A stretch of DNA of 64,000 nt from NCBI RefSeq assembly GCF_018491765.1, contig NZ_JABWCU010000009.1:186001-250000 (forward strand). The letters run 5' to 3'. The translations under genes were made by a program, and so were the position numbers. Below are positions 32,042 through 41,147 of the stretch, piece after piece (the stretch's first letter is position 1; each line of letters begins with the position of its first letter). Below the pieces are notes generated by a model that saw only the letters and a list, made by a program, of their open reading frames with translations, was not told the origin of the DNA and ran no database searches. Source of the DNA: Novosphingobium profundi. GTDB lineage: Bacteria > Pseudomonadota > Alphaproteobacteria > Sphingomonadales > Sphingomonadaceae.

Positions 32042-33754
32042 TCAGAAACTGTAGCGCAGGCCGGCCAGGCCCGTCGCCGACCAGATATCGTCCACCGAAA
32101 CCAGGTCGTAATTCAAGCCGTCGACCGAGACGGCCAGTGTACCACGCAAGCGCGGCGTAATAAGCTGATAGTAGCTGGCGGAAAGGCCATAGGAGGTCAA
32201 ATCGCCATTAATCGTGTCGCTGGAATTGATCCAGTTGACATAGGCGTTGGTCGACCAGCCCGCGCTCGGCCCCAGCGGACCGCCGAGATAGGCCGTCAGC
32301 CAGGTATTTTCGTCGACCAGCCCATTGGCGCTGGCGAGGATCGTGCCCTCGGCGCCGATGTACTTGCGTCGGTCGTAGCCTGCCCCGATCCCGGCGCTGA
32401 GCCGTCCGATCTGCATCACGTAGCTGGCCGCGATCCCGCGCGCGCGGAACGCGGACGAACGCACCGAGCCGAGCACGCCCGAAAGGCAGTTGCTGCCATC
32501 GAGCGAGTTCACGCAGCCGGTGAGCTCGCCGGTCACCGGATCGCGCACCGCCTCGAAATCGTCGGGCAATTCGTAAAGCGCCCGGTTGATCTGGCCGCCG
32601 AAGCCGGCGACGTTGTCGTAGACCACGACGCTCAGCGTCTTGCGGTCATCGGGCGAGTAGACCAGCGTCCCGCCGAAGCTCGTCGAGCCGTAGCGGCGCC
32701 CGACATGCGCGGAAAGCGAGGTGCGGCGGCTGGGGCGCCACATCACGGCCGCGTCCCAGATCAGACCTGAGGCGTCATAGGACAACTGGCGCGGCGAGCT
32801 TTTGTCGGTGACGTACTGGCCATCCTTGCCGATCACGGCGTTGCCATCGCCGTCATAGAGCACGTCGCGGTTGGAAATCTCCACGTCCTCGTAGCCGATC
32901 GCGCCGACCACCTGGACGGTGCGGCTGACCGGAACGGTTACCATGGCGCGCGCCTGCATGTCGCGGATGCGCTGATCGAAATCGGAGATATCTTCCTGGT
33001 TGTAGCTTGCGCCGACGCCCAGCCCCACCGGCAGGACCACTCCAGGTGCCACGCCCGCCTGGAGATCGGCCGCCTGCACAAGGCTGTCGTCGTGGACGTC
33101 GACCGGATCGCTGTCGGCGGTGGCGCGGTAGGCATTGGCCTGTTCGAGCCGCGAGTAGCCGATGCGGTAATTGGCCTTGAGGTCGACATTCCCCGTCCGC
33201 GTGGCGAAGGAAGGCCCCGCGTAGACCGAGTAGACCGACTGGCGATTGTCGCCGAGCGCGTAGTTCGAAGCGCGGCCCGAATAGCTCGTCTGCGTGGCAA
33301 GGCCACCCGCCTCGAGCGTCAGGCCCGGCGTCAGCGTCGCGTAACCGCGCGCGATGCCGCTGATCACGTCGCCGTCACGCGCATTGCGGCTCCAGCCGAT
33401 CTGGCGTGCATAACGCGCGGAGATCGAGCCACCGGTGTTGCGCCCGGTGACGCTGGCATCCACCCCGACCGCCGCCTGGGTATAGGTGAGCACGTCGTTG
33501 CCCGGCGAAAGCTGGGCGGTGACGATCTGGTCGACCTCGATGTAGGGCGTGACCTCGAGCTTGCGGCCCTTCTTGCGATTTGGGTCGCGCGAACGCGGAC
33601 CATCCTCGTCTCCAGGCGAATAGCTTCCGGGCGAGGACGCACTTTCGCTGCCGCCCGCCATCGCACCATAGTCGATCGACTGCGCCTGCGCGGTACCGGC
33701 GAGGCCCAGGGCGAGCGCAAGCGGCGCAATTACGCTGTATCGTGACGCGCGCAT
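32042..33754 (-). CDS. outer-membrane beta-barrel protein of the XrtA/PEP-CTERM locus
   Basis: A 570-aa TIGR03016-type barrel. Signal peptide 'VIAPLALALGLAGTAQAQ' (cleavage near residue 25), then a short disordered basic linker ('DPNRKKGRKLEVTPYIEV') and alternating aromatic/hydrophobic strands to the end. It finishes '...LAGLRYSF', with the C-terminal Phe recognised by the BAM machinery. It is the likely outer-membrane route or anchor for the polysaccharide alongside the export lipoprotein; this role is inferred from context. Its ATG shares one base with the kinase stop (TGATG). Confidence 0.9.
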   Translation of the reverse strand: MRASRYSVIAPLALALGLAGTAQAQSIDYGAMAGGSESASSPGSYSPGDEDGPRSRDPNRKKGRKLEVTPYIEVDQIVTAQLSPGNDVLTYTQAAVGVDASVTGRNTGGSISARYARQIGWSRNARDGDVISGIARGYATLTPGLTLEAGGLATQTSYSGRASNYALGDNRQSVYSVYAGPSFATRTGNVDLKANYRIGYSRLEQANAYRATADSDPVDVHDDSLVQAADLQAGVAPGVVLPVGLGVGASYNQEDISDFDQRIRDMQARAMVTVPVSRTVQVVGAIGYEDVEISNRDVLYDGDGNAVIGKDGQYVTDKSSPRQLSYDASGLIWDAAVMWRPSRRTSLSAHVGRRYGSTSFGGTLVYSPDDRKTLSVVVYDNVAGFGGQINRALYELPDDFEAVRDPVTGELTGCVNSLDGSNCLSGVLGSVRSSAFRARGIAASYVMQIGRLSAGIGAGYDRRKYIGAEGTILASANGLVDENTWLTAYLGGPLGPSAGWSTNAYVNWINSSDTINGDLTSYGLSASYYQLITPRLRGTLAVSVDGLNYDLVSVDDIWSATGLAGLRYSF

Positions 33755-34884
33755 CAGTCCTTGTATCCGTAATAGGAGCCGAAGCGGCGACCGCTCGGGC
33801 TGAACATCGCGCCATTCAGCAGAAGCTGGACGTTAGGGCAGCCGTCCAGCAGCTTGATCGCGTCCTCGAGCGCGCCGTGGCCGGTCTTGTCCGCGCGAAC
33901 GATGACGATGGCCTGGCCGACCCGCTTGGCCAGCTCGGCGGCGGGCGATGCCGCGAGCGCGGGCGGCGAATCGAAAATCACGATGCGTTGCGGCGACCCT
34001 TGCGTCAGCCGGTCGAGCACGCGCGTCGTGCGCGAACTGGACAAGTATTCGCTGTCGGTATTGGTGTCCTCGCCCGCTGGCAGGACCCATAGACCCGGCA
34101 CATCGGTGCCCAGCACGCAGTCGGCGACGTCAAGCGTCTCGTCGATCAGCGCGTCCATCAGCCCGGGCCCGCCCGGCAGGCCGAGCATCGAGAGGATCGA
34201 AGGCTTGGCGAAATCAGCATCGACGAGGAGGACCTCGCTTTCCTTCTCCGCCGCGATCGAAAGCGCGAGGTTGAGCGCGCAATAGGTCTTGCCCTCGCCC
34301 GGATGGGGCGAGCTGATCAGCACGCGTTGCGCGATCGCGCCCGCCTTCTGGCGCCGCAAGTCGGCCGCCTGGAGTAGAATCTGCCGCTTGACGATGCGAA
34401 ACTCCTCGAGCAGCGCGGTGACCTGACCTTCGGGTACAATGAGCCCGTTCTCGGCGAGCCGGGTCCGATCGACCGGGTGACGCGTCGCAGCAAAGACAAC
34501 CGGCTCCTCGACCGGCTCGGGCGCCGGAGCAATGGGAGCAGCGGGTGCGGCCAGCGCCGGATCGACATCGCTGGCGCGGCGGCGCGGCGGCGGTGCACTC
34601 GCCTCGGGCGCAGCGGGAACGACCGGACCTTCCGGTGCGCTGGGCGTCGGCGCATTGTCGTTGCGCACGATCTTGGCCTTGCTGCGCGCGGCCGCCTTGG
34701 CGGCAACTTCGGGCGGGAGCGGATCGGGGCGGGCGATGAAGCTGCCGAAGTCGAACCGGCGCGCGGCGCGCTCGATCAGCGACCCGCGTCCGGCCTTGCC
34801 CTCGTCCGTGCCGTCCTCGCCGCCACTGCTCGCCACGTCTGGATCGGGTTCGCCTTGCGGGGGCACCTTGTTCGGTTCGTTCAT
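33754..34884 (-). CDS. XrtA-associated tyrosine autokinase (BY-kinase)
   Basis: A 376-aa cytoplasmic BY-kinase of the TIGR03018 type. Residues 1-150 are disordered and Ala/Pro-rich. The kinase core has Walker A 'PHPGEGKT' (193-200), Walker A' 'VLLVDADF' (218-225), 'VIFDSPPAL' and a short C-terminal tyrosine cluster (Tyr371, Tyr372, Tyr374 in 'GSYYGYKD') for autophosphorylation. It pairs with the Wzz-like chain-length protein just upstream (14-bp gap) to control polymer length. ATG 34884 is the start with a GGGA site and a family-like 'MNEPNKVPPQGEP'. Confidence 0.93.
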   Translation of the reverse strand: MNEPNKVPPQGEPDPDVASSGGEDGTDEGKAGRGSLIERAARRFDFGSFIARPDPLPPEVAAKAAARSKAKIVRNDNAPTPSAPEGPVVPAAPEASAPPPRRRASDVDPALAAPAAPIAPAPEPVEEPVVFAATRHPVDRTRLAENGLIVPEGQVTALLEEFRIVKRQILLQAADLRRQKAGAIAQRVLISSPHPGEGKTYCALNLALSIAAEKESEVLLVDADFAKPSILSMLGLPGGPGLMDALIDETLDVADCVLGTDVPGLWVLPAGEDTNTDSEYLSSSRTTRVLDRLTQGSPQRIVIFDSPPALAASPAAELAKRVGQAIVIVRADKTGHGALEDAIKLLDGCPNVQLLLNGAMFSPSGRRFGSYYGYKD

Positions 34885-34898
34885 GTCGCTGTTCCCGC

Positions 34899-36416
34899 TC
34901 ACGCCACCATGCCCCGCTGAACGAATTCCACCGCCAGGAGAATGCAGCACAAGCCGCCAAGTGCCGCCGTGGCACCATAAAAATACTTCAGCCGACGTCG
35001 ACGCAGCGCCTTGGCGCTGTCGGTCAGGTTTTGCGAGATTGCGCCGAGCACCGGCAGCCCGGTCGCCCGCTCGAGCCCCGCCGTCGTGGCGTAGACCGAA
35101 CGCACCTTACTGAGCGCAAAGGCCGCCGCGCAGCCGCCGCCCAGCCCGACGATGAGCACGCCCACCAGCAGGATCGGACGGTTGGGCGCGACCGGCTTGC
35201 GCGGCGTCGTCGGCGGATCGACAACCTCGAACTTGACCGCCTCGCGCTCGGTCTTGACCTCACCGCGAATGCGCAGTTCCTCGCGGTCCTGCAGGAGCTT
35301 GTCGTACTGATCGCGCAGCACGTCGTAGTCGCGCGCGATGCGCGTCGCCTCGGCGGCAAGCTCGGGGTTCTGGATGGCGTTCGCGGTCAGGGTCGCCACG
35401 TCGGACTGGAGCGCGGCCTTGCGCGCCACCAGCGACTGGACATTGGCAAGGCGTTCCGCACGGATCGACTGGAGCGAGGTATAGGCCGGGTTGGGAACCC
35501 CGCCCCCGCTCCCCTCGGCGGCAGCCGCGCCCTTGAGCGCGGCGACCTGGTTGCGTGCGGCGATCACGTCGGGGTGGTTCTCGGTAAGCCCGCGCGCACG
35601 CATGCCGGCAAGGTCCGACTGCGCCTTGGCGAGTGCGGCCGTCGCCGTGCCGGTGGCGCCGCCCGGAAGCGTGCGCGGCGTACTGGCAAGCTGCCCCTCG
35701 ATCGCGGCCTGTGCACTCTGCGCGGCGGACAGGTCCGCCTCGATGTCGCGCAGCTGCGAGCGCGAAGTCTCGAGCCGCTGGCTGTTGAAGGCGCCGCCCT
35801 GCGCCAGTTCGGGATGCTGCGCCTCGAAAGCCGAGCGCTTGGCTTCGGCCGTTTCCAGCTCGGTTTCACGCTGCTTGAGCTGCTGGTTGAGGAACTGCAT
35901 GCTCTCGGCAACTTCGCCGCGATCGCCCGAAAGGTTCTCCTCGCGGAAGATGTCGATCAGCTTCTGCGCCACGTTCTGCGCCAGCTTGGCGTTTTCGGCA
36001 TCCGAGAACGAGGCATTGCTCGCACTCGCGCGGATCTCGAAGAGGTTGTCCTGCTGGCTGACCACCGAGACGTTGTTGCCCAGCGCCAGCACGGCGGCTT
36101 CCATCTGCTTGGGACTGTCGATGGTGTCGCCAAGACGGGTGGCGCGCACGACCTTCTCCAGGTTCACCGCGCTCGTCAGCGTCTGGCGGATGCGCTCGAT
36201 GTCGCGCTTCTTGTCGGCAACCCCGATACCCACCTGCTCGGCAAGCGCGTCGTCGAGCTGGATGAAGATACGCGCGCGCGATTCGTAGGAATTGGGGATT
36301 AGCGCAACCGCGAGCCAGCCGACCAGGCAGATCACCCAGGCGCAGCCAAGCGCGATCCAGCGCCGATGCCAGACGCTGTAGATCGCCGCCAGGGCTTCTT
36401 CATAGAGGCTGTTCAT
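34899..36416 (-). CDS. XrtA system Wzz-like chain-length determinant protein
   Basis: A 505-aa inner-membrane polysaccharide co-polymerase (TIGR03007 type). N-terminal TM at about 18-40 ('IALGCAWVICLVGWLAVALIP'), a long periplasmic coiled-coil region (about 150-380), then C-terminal TMs ('PILLVGVLIVGLGGGCAAAFAL' and 'ALGGLCCILLAVEFV'). It sets polymer length and is driven by the tyrosine kinase encoded next. 22-bp gap from the export gene. Confidence 0.94.
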   Translation of the reverse strand: MNSLYEEALAAIYSVWHRRWIALGCAWVICLVGWLAVALIPNSYESRARIFIQLDDALAEQVGIGVADKKRDIERIRQTLTSAVNLEKVVRATRLGDTIDSPKQMEAAVLALGNNVSVVSQQDNLFEIRASASNASFSDAENAKLAQNVAQKLIDIFREENLSGDRGEVAESMQFLNQQLKQRETELETAEAKRSAFEAQHPELAQGGAFNSQRLETSRSQLRDIEADLSAAQSAQAAIEGQLASTPRTLPGGATGTATAALAKAQSDLAGMRARGLTENHPDVIAARNQVAALKGAAAAEGSGGGVPNPAYTSLQSIRAERLANVQSLVARKAALQSDVATLTANAIQNPELAAEATRIARDYDVLRDQYDKLLQDREELRIRGEVKTEREAVKFEVVDPPTTPRKPVAPNRPILLVGVLIVGLGGGCAAAFALSKVRSVYATTAGLERATGLPVLGAISQNLTDSAKALRRRRLKYFYGATAALGGLCCILLAVEFVQRGMVA

Positions 36417-36438
36417 AGTCGCGCCGCCCCCATCTCGC

Positions 36439-37083
36439 CTAGAACATGCTTTCGGGAATGATGATCACATCGCCGGGGGCCAGCATCACGTTGGCCTTGC
36501 TGTCGCCGTTCTTGAGCAAGTCGGACAGGCGCAGCTTGTATTCCTTCTGCTTGCCGCTCGTCTTGTCGAACCGGATCAGGCGCGCGCGGTTGCCCGCCGC
36601 GTATTCCGAAAGGCCGCCCACCGCGATCATCGCATCCAGCACGGTCATGTTCGCGCGATAGGGGATCGAGGCGGGCTTCTCGGTCGCACCGACGACGCGG
36701 ATCTGCTGGCTGAACGTACCCGAGAAGCTGTTGACGATGACCGAGACAAGCGGGTCTTCAATGTATTGCGAGAGCTGCAGGCGAATGTCCTCGGCCAGCA
36801 TCGCGGGCGTCTTGCCGACAGCGGGCATATCGGTGATCAGCGGAGTGGTGATGCGGCCGTCGGGGCGTACCTGCACCTTGGCGCCAAGCTCGGGATTTCG
36901 CCAGACGAAGATCGTCAGGTCGTCGAGCGGGCCAATCACGTATTCCTCGCCCGGACCTTCCTGCATCGCCACGAACGTCGCGGGCGGCAGTTCGGGGATC
37001 GAGGACGAGCCCGCACACCCGGACAACGCCAGGCTGGCCAGCGCACAACTGGCCCCGAGTGTGGCGATACGGCTAAACGACAT
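36439..37083 (-). CDS. XrtA/PEP-CTERM system exopolysaccharide export lipoprotein
   Basis: A 214-aa Wza-like protein (TIGR03027 type). A lipoprotein signal peptide has lipobox Leu20-Ser-Gly-Cys23, then a polysaccharide export (Poly_export) domain at about 45-120 ('YVIGPLDDLTIFVWRNPEL', 'PDGRITTPLITDMPAVGKTP') and one SLBB-like domain to the end. It exports polymer through the periplasm or outer membrane with the Wzz-like partner. ATG 37083 has a GGGAAGAG site. Confidence 0.94.
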   Translation of the reverse strand: MSFSRIATLGASCALASLALSGCAGSSSIPELPPATFVAMQEGPGEEYVIGPLDDLTIFVWRNPELGAKVQVRPDGRITTPLITDMPAVGKTPAMLAEDIRLQLSQYIEDPLVSVIVNSFSGTFSQQIRVVGATEKPASIPYRANMTVLDAMIAVGGLSEYAAGNRARLIRFDKTSGKQKEYKLRLSDLLKNGDSKANVMLAPGDVIIIPESMF

Positions 37084-37195
37084 GAACTCTTCCCTTTTTC
37101 CGCCTGGATCCCCGCCACCCTCCGCCTGCGCTGCAAACGAATGAGGTTCCGGACAAAATCCTCTAGGCGCTATGCGCAAAAAGGGTGAACATTGC

Positions 37196-37214
37196 GTTAG
37201 CCTTATGCGCTAAC
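37196..37214 (-). promoter_or_regulatory. inverted repeat at the end of the PLP decarboxylase gene
   Basis: GTTAGC (37196-37201), 7-bp spacer, GCTAAC (37209-37214) on the plus strand. The repeat includes the decarboxylase stop codon and lies just over 110 bp upstream of the export lipoprotein start. The 126-bp gap here is the only sizeable break in the minus-strand operon, so this may be an operator or attenuator for the export part. No U-run follows. Confidence 0.4.
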
Positions 37215-38493
37215 TCCGGAACAGTCCCGATTTGGGACGCCGCCGTTCGCTCGTCACGATGCCCTCTCCCACCAGCATCTCGAAGGCCGGCCCCTGCCCG
37301 AGGAACGCGGCCGGACTGGCGCTCGCCCCATAGGCTCCGGCGCAGAACACGGCCACCAGGTCACCCACTTCGGCGCGCGGAAACCCGGCTTTCTCGGCCA
37401 ATTTGTCGAGCGGGGTGCAAAGGCATCCGACGATCGAGGCTTCTTCCTCCACAGGCGCATCAAAGCGCGTCGCGATGGCGACGGGATAGTTGCGCCGCAC
37501 CACCGTGCCGAAGTTGCCCGAGGCCGCCAGCTGGTGGTGAAGCCCCCCGTCGGTCACGAGAAAAGTCTCGCCGTGGCTCACCTTCCGATCAAGAATGCGC
37601 GTGATGTAAACGCCGGATTCGCCGACGAGATAACGCCCCAATTCCATGCAGAAGCGGGTCTCGGCAAGGATATCGGGCAAGGCGGCGAAGCGCTCGGAAA
37701 GGCGTACACCGACTTCGGCGATGTCGACCGGGGTGTCCGAGGCGAAATAGGGAATGCCAAGGCCACCGCCGAGGTTGCAATGCGGAAGTGGCGCGCCGCT
37801 CTCCTGCGCCAGCCGTGCGGCGAGGTCGAGCGCCTGGCCCTGCGTCTCGGCGATCGCCGTGGCATCGAGAGCCTGGCTGCCCGCAAAGATGTGGAAGCCG
37901 CGCCATTCGGCACCGCTTCCCAGGATCGTGCGGACAAGTGCGGGCACCCGCTCGGCATCGATGCCGAAAGGCTTGGCGCCGCCGCCCATCTTCATCCCCG
38001 ACCCCTTGAGATCGAAATCGGGGTTCACCCGGATCGCAAGCCGCGGCGCAAGACCCAGGCGGTTGCCGATGGCCAGCGCGCGCGCCGCCTCACCCTCCGA
38101 TTCCAGGTTCAAGGTCACTCCATGGACGATGGCCGCCTCGAGTTCGGTGTCGCGCTTGCCCGGCCCGGCGAAGCTGATCTGCGGGCCGCTTACGCCCGCC
38201 CCCAGCATCGCGCGCAGCTCGCCCCCCGAGGCGATGTCGAACCCGTCCACCAGCCCGCTCATCAGCTTGAGCAGAGGGGCGAAGGGATTGGCCTTGACCG
38301 CGTAATGGATGTCGAGACCATCGGGCATCGCCGCGCGCAAGGCCGCGATGCGGCTGCGCACAAGGTCGGCGCTATACAGGAACAGCGGCGTATCGGGCGC
38401 CTGGTCCACCCACTGCGTGACCGGCCTTCCACCCACCGCGAGCACGCCATCGACCGCCGAGAACCCGGCCGGGATCGGACCCAGCGGCTTCAT
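37210..38493 (-). CDS. PLP-dependent decarboxylase, exosortase A system-associated
   Basis: A 427-aa fold-type III PLP enzyme of the TIGR03099 type, related to diaminopimelate/ornithine decarboxylases. The PLP lysine is Lys67 in 'DIHYAVKANPFAP'. The phosphate-binding 'GGGLGIPYF' and late 'CTPLDKLAEKAGFPR' (catalytic Cys region) and 'GDLVAVFCAGAYG' follow. It decarboxylates an unknown amino acid, or one tethered to the carrier protein, giving an amine. ATG 38493 overlaps the ligase stop by four bases. Confidence 0.93.
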   Translation of the reverse strand: MKPLGPIPAGFSAVDGVLAVGGRPVTQWVDQAPDTPLFLYSADLVRSRIAALRAAMPDGLDIHYAVKANPFAPLLKLMSGLVDGFDIASGGELRAMLGAGVSGPQISFAGPGKRDTELEAAIVHGVTLNLESEGEAARALAIGNRLGLAPRLAIRVNPDFDLKGSGMKMGGGAKPFGIDAERVPALVRTILGSGAEWRGFHIFAGSQALDATAIAETQGQALDLAARLAQESGAPLPHCNLGGGLGIPYFASDTPVDIAEVGVRLSERFAALPDILAETRFCMELGRYLVGESGVYITRILDRKVSHGETFLVTDGGLHHQLAASGNFGTVVRRNYPVAIATRFDAPVEEEASIVGCLCTPLDKLAEKAGFPRAEVGDLVAVFCAGAYGASASPAAFLGQGPAFEMLVGEGIVTSERRRPKSGLFRS

Positions 38494-40052
38494 GCCGAAG
38501 CCTGCCCGGCCAATTCGGAAACGATCTGTGCGGCAAGAGCTGTGCGATCGATCTTGCCATTGGGCCCGATGGGCATGGCATCACGCCAGTGAATGACTTT
38601 GGGCTGCATGAAATTCGGCAGTTCCTGCATGAGTTTGCGTGGCAATTGAGTGGGTGCTTCCGGTGCCCCCGGGGCCTCGCGGACGACGAGATGGACGACC
38701 TGCCCCAGCCGCGCATCGGGAACACCGAGCGCGACAGCCTCGGCGACGAGCCCCGTCGCGAGCGCGGCCTCCTCGACTTCCTGGGGGCTGATGCGGTTGC
38801 CCGCGCTCTTGATCATCGCGTCGCGGCGCCCGATGAAATAGAGAAACCCGTGGGGATCGCGGCGTACCCGGTCGCCCGACCAGACCGCCGTCCCACCATA
38901 GCGCGAGGCGGCCGGCGCGGGCCTGTAGCGTTCGGCGGTCCGCTGCGGATCGTGCCAGTAGCCCTGCCCCACCAATGGCCCACAATGGACCAGTTCACCT
39001 TCCTCATCGTCCGCCGCCACGTTACCCGCCTCATTGATGACGAGGATTTCGGCGTGCGGCACGGCCTGCCCCATCGAGGTCGGCCTCTCGTCGATCAACG
39101 CGGGATCGAGGTAAGTCGAACGGAAGGCCTCGGTCAGCCCGTACATGGCAAAGAGCCGTGCTTGGGGAAACAGCGTGCGCAGCCGGCGCACGAGATCGAC
39201 CGTCAGGGCGCCCCCGCTGTTGGTCAGACGGCGCAAGCGCGCGGCCGTCTGCGCCGGCCAGTCGAGCTCGCTGATCTGCACCCAGAGCGGCGGCACCGCC
39301 GCCAGAGTGGTGATCGCGTGGCGTTCAACCGCCTTCATCAGATCCCGCGGCATCAGGTACTCCAACGGCACCACACAGCCCCCCGCGAGCCAGGTCGAGA
39401 AGAGCTGGTTCTGCCCGTAGTCGAAGGCGAATGGCAACACCGCGAGGGTGCGGTCGTCGGCCGCGAGTTCAAGGTATTGCGCCACGCTGTCGGCTCCCAG
39501 CCACATGTTGGCGTGGCTGAGCATCACCCCCTTGGGCCGCCCGGTCGAACCGCTGGTGTAGAGGATCGCGGCAAGTTCGTCGGGGTCGGCATCCGAGGGC
39601 GGGCAGCCCGGCGCGAAGTCCTCGGCCCGGGCCAGTGCCTCGCCTTCGTCGAGCACGCGGCAGTCAGCGGGAAGATCCACGGCGCCCAGGCTGGCGAGCC
39701 GGGCGGGCGTGGCGATGAGCAGCACCGCACCACTGTCGGCCAGGATATGCGCCACTTGCGCGTGCTTGAGCAGCGGATTGATCGGCACGTGAACCAGCCC
39801 CGCCCGCGCCGCCGCAAGCGGCAAGAGGCAGGTCAGTTCACCCTTTGCCGCCCAGCTCGCCACGCGCGCGCCGTTCTGCGGCACTTGCCCCTTGAGCCAG
39901 GCCGCGAGACAAGCGACACGCGATCTTAAGGCCTTGTAGTCGAGAACCTTCTCGCGCAGCACGAGGGCCTCGGCCTCGTCCGCGCCGAAGAGGATCACGT
40001 GATCGAGCGGCCGGACCGATCCGGGAGCCAAGGAACTGGACGTAAAACTCAT
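38490..40052 (-). CDS. acyl-CoA ligase (AMP-forming), exosortase A system-associated
   Basis: A 520-aa ANL-superfamily adenylating enzyme (TIGR03098 type). Core motifs: 'AILYTSGSTGRPKGVMLSH' (P-loop A3), 'MYGLTEAFRSTYL' (A5), 'VWSGDRVRRDPHGFLYFIGR' (A7/A8) and the C-terminal Lys in 'PIGPNGKIDR' (A10). It activates an acyl or amino-acid substrate as adenylate, then loads CoA or the locus's own acyl carrier protein. The N-terminus is set at ATG 40052. The frame remains open upstream, but that region is the divergent GNAT gene. It starts the twelve-gene minus-strand operon. Confidence 0.92.
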   Translation of the reverse strand: MSFTSSSLAPGSVRPLDHVILFGADEAEALVLREKVLDYKALRSRVACLAAWLKGQVPQNGARVASWAAKGELTCLLPLAAARAGLVHVPINPLLKHAQVAHILADSGAVLLIATPARLASLGAVDLPADCRVLDEGEALARAEDFAPGCPPSDADPDELAAILYTSGSTGRPKGVMLSHANMWLGADSVAQYLELAADDRTLAVLPFAFDYGQNQLFSTWLAGGCVVPLEYLMPRDLMKAVERHAITTLAAVPPLWVQISELDWPAQTAARLRRLTNSGGALTVDLVRRLRTLFPQARLFAMYGLTEAFRSTYLDPALIDERPTSMGQAVPHAEILVINEAGNVAADDEEGELVHCGPLVGQGYWHDPQRTAERYRPAPAASRYGGTAVWSGDRVRRDPHGFLYFIGRRDAMIKSAGNRISPQEVEEAALATGLVAEAVALGVPDARLGQVVHLVVREAPGAPEAPTQLPRKLMQELPNFMQPKVIHWRDAMPIGPNGKIDRTALAAQIVSELAGQASA

Positions 40053-40076
40053 GGCTTTGGAAATGGCCCGCACTTC
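40053..40076. promoter_or_regulatory. 24-bp divergent gap between the two XrtA operons
   Basis: Only 24 bp separate the ligase ATG (minus) from the GNAT ATG (plus). No room exists for two promoters in the gap, so promoter elements must lie inside one or both coding regions, or transcription starts further away and one start codon is wrong. Confidence 0.5.
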
Positions 40077-41108
40077 ATGAACACTTCGGTTGTCACCTGC
40101 GTTTATCGCCACGCCGTACGCGAAGTTCAACCCGGCAGCGCGCTCGATACCCTGCTTTCGGATCAATTTCAGAGCGCGCCATTCGATCGGCTGTGGTGGT
40201 GGCAGGCACTCGACCGGCACTGCGATCTGCCCGGTACACTCTATGGCGCCGGCTCGCAGCAAGGCGAGGCCGTGCTGGCGCTTCATCCCATAGGACCTCG
40301 TCACCTCCATTCGCTGTCGAACTGGTACACCTTTCGGTTTCGCCCGATCGTGGAAGGCAACCCCGCCCTTCTCGTCGATCTAGCCCGTTCCTTGAGAAAA
40401 CACGCCCGGCGCATCACGCTCGACAAGGTGCCCGACGAGGACGGCAGCGCGAGCCGACTGGTCGACACCTTTCGCAAGGCCGGCTGGCTGGTCCTGCGCG
40501 AGACCTGTGACACCAACCACGTGCTCAAGCTCGATGGGCGCGGCTACGCGGCCTATCACGCCAGCTTGCCCGGCCCCTTGCGCACGACCCTCAAGCGCAA
40601 GAGCGCCAAGGTTGCCACCACCATCCACACCCGCTTCGAGCCCGAGACCTGGGCCCGTTACGAGGCGATCTACGCGCGCAGCTGGAAGCCTGGGGAAGGC
40701 TCGCCCGCCTTCCTCCAGGCCTTCGCCCAGGCCGAGGGCGATGCCGGACGGCTGCGTCTTGGCCTCGCGCATGACGCGGCACGGCCCGATGCTCCGCCGA
40801 TCGCGGCCCAGTTGTGGACGGTCGAGGGGGGAACGGCCTACATCCACAAGCTCGCCCACCTCGAGACGGCGCGAAACCTTTCCCCTGGCTCGGTGCTCAG
40901 CGCCGCCTTGTTCCGTCATGCGATCGACACCGACAGGGTCGATCTCGTCGACTTCGGCACGGGTGACGATCCCTACAAGCGCGACTGGATGAACGAGGTC
41001 CGCCCGCGCTACCGTATCGAGGCCTTCATGCCCTTCGCGCCCGCAAACGCACCGATCCTGCTGCGCCGAACGCTGCAACGCCTTGCCGCACGCATCAAGC
41101 GCCGCTAG
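40077..41108 (+). CDS. CelD/BcsL-like GNAT-fold acyltransferase of the XrtA locus
   Basis: A 343-aa protein with the GNAT_acetyltransf_6-type fold. It opens with 'DTLLSDQFQSAPFDRLWWWQAL'. The mid region 'LPGPLRTTLKRKSAKV' gives the family's basic helix, and the C-terminal 'LAHLETARNLSPGSVLSAALFRHAID', 'DLVDFGTGDDPYKRDWM' motifs are typical. Probably transfers an acyl or aminoacyl group; the donor may be the acyl carrier protein encoded next (40-bp gap). First gene of the plus-strand arm. Confidence 0.88.
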   Translation: MNTSVVTCVYRHAVREVQPGSALDTLLSDQFQSAPFDRLWWWQALDRHCDLPGTLYGAGSQQGEAVLALHPIGPRHLHSLSNWYTFRFRPIVEGNPALLVDLARSLRKHARRITLDKVPDEDGSASRLVDTFRKAGWLVLRETCDTNHVLKLDGRGYAAYHASLPGPLRTTLKRKSAKVATTIHTRFEPETWARYEAIYARSWKPGEGSPAFLQAFAQAEGDAGRLRLGLAHDAARPDAPPIAAQLWTVEGGTAYIHKLAHLETARNLSPGSVLSAALFRHAIDTDRVDLVDFGTGDDPYKRDWMNEVRPRYRIEAFMPFAPANAPILLRRTLQRLAARIKRR

Positions 41109-41147
41109 AGGCGCGACTTGACCTTTTCGCCTGATTTCGAGGGCCCC

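Noticed and set aside
38490..40310. Longer N-terminus for the acyl-CoA ligase
   Set aside because: The extra 86 codons lie within the oppositely oriented GNAT gene and have no family similarity; ATG 40052 gives the family start.
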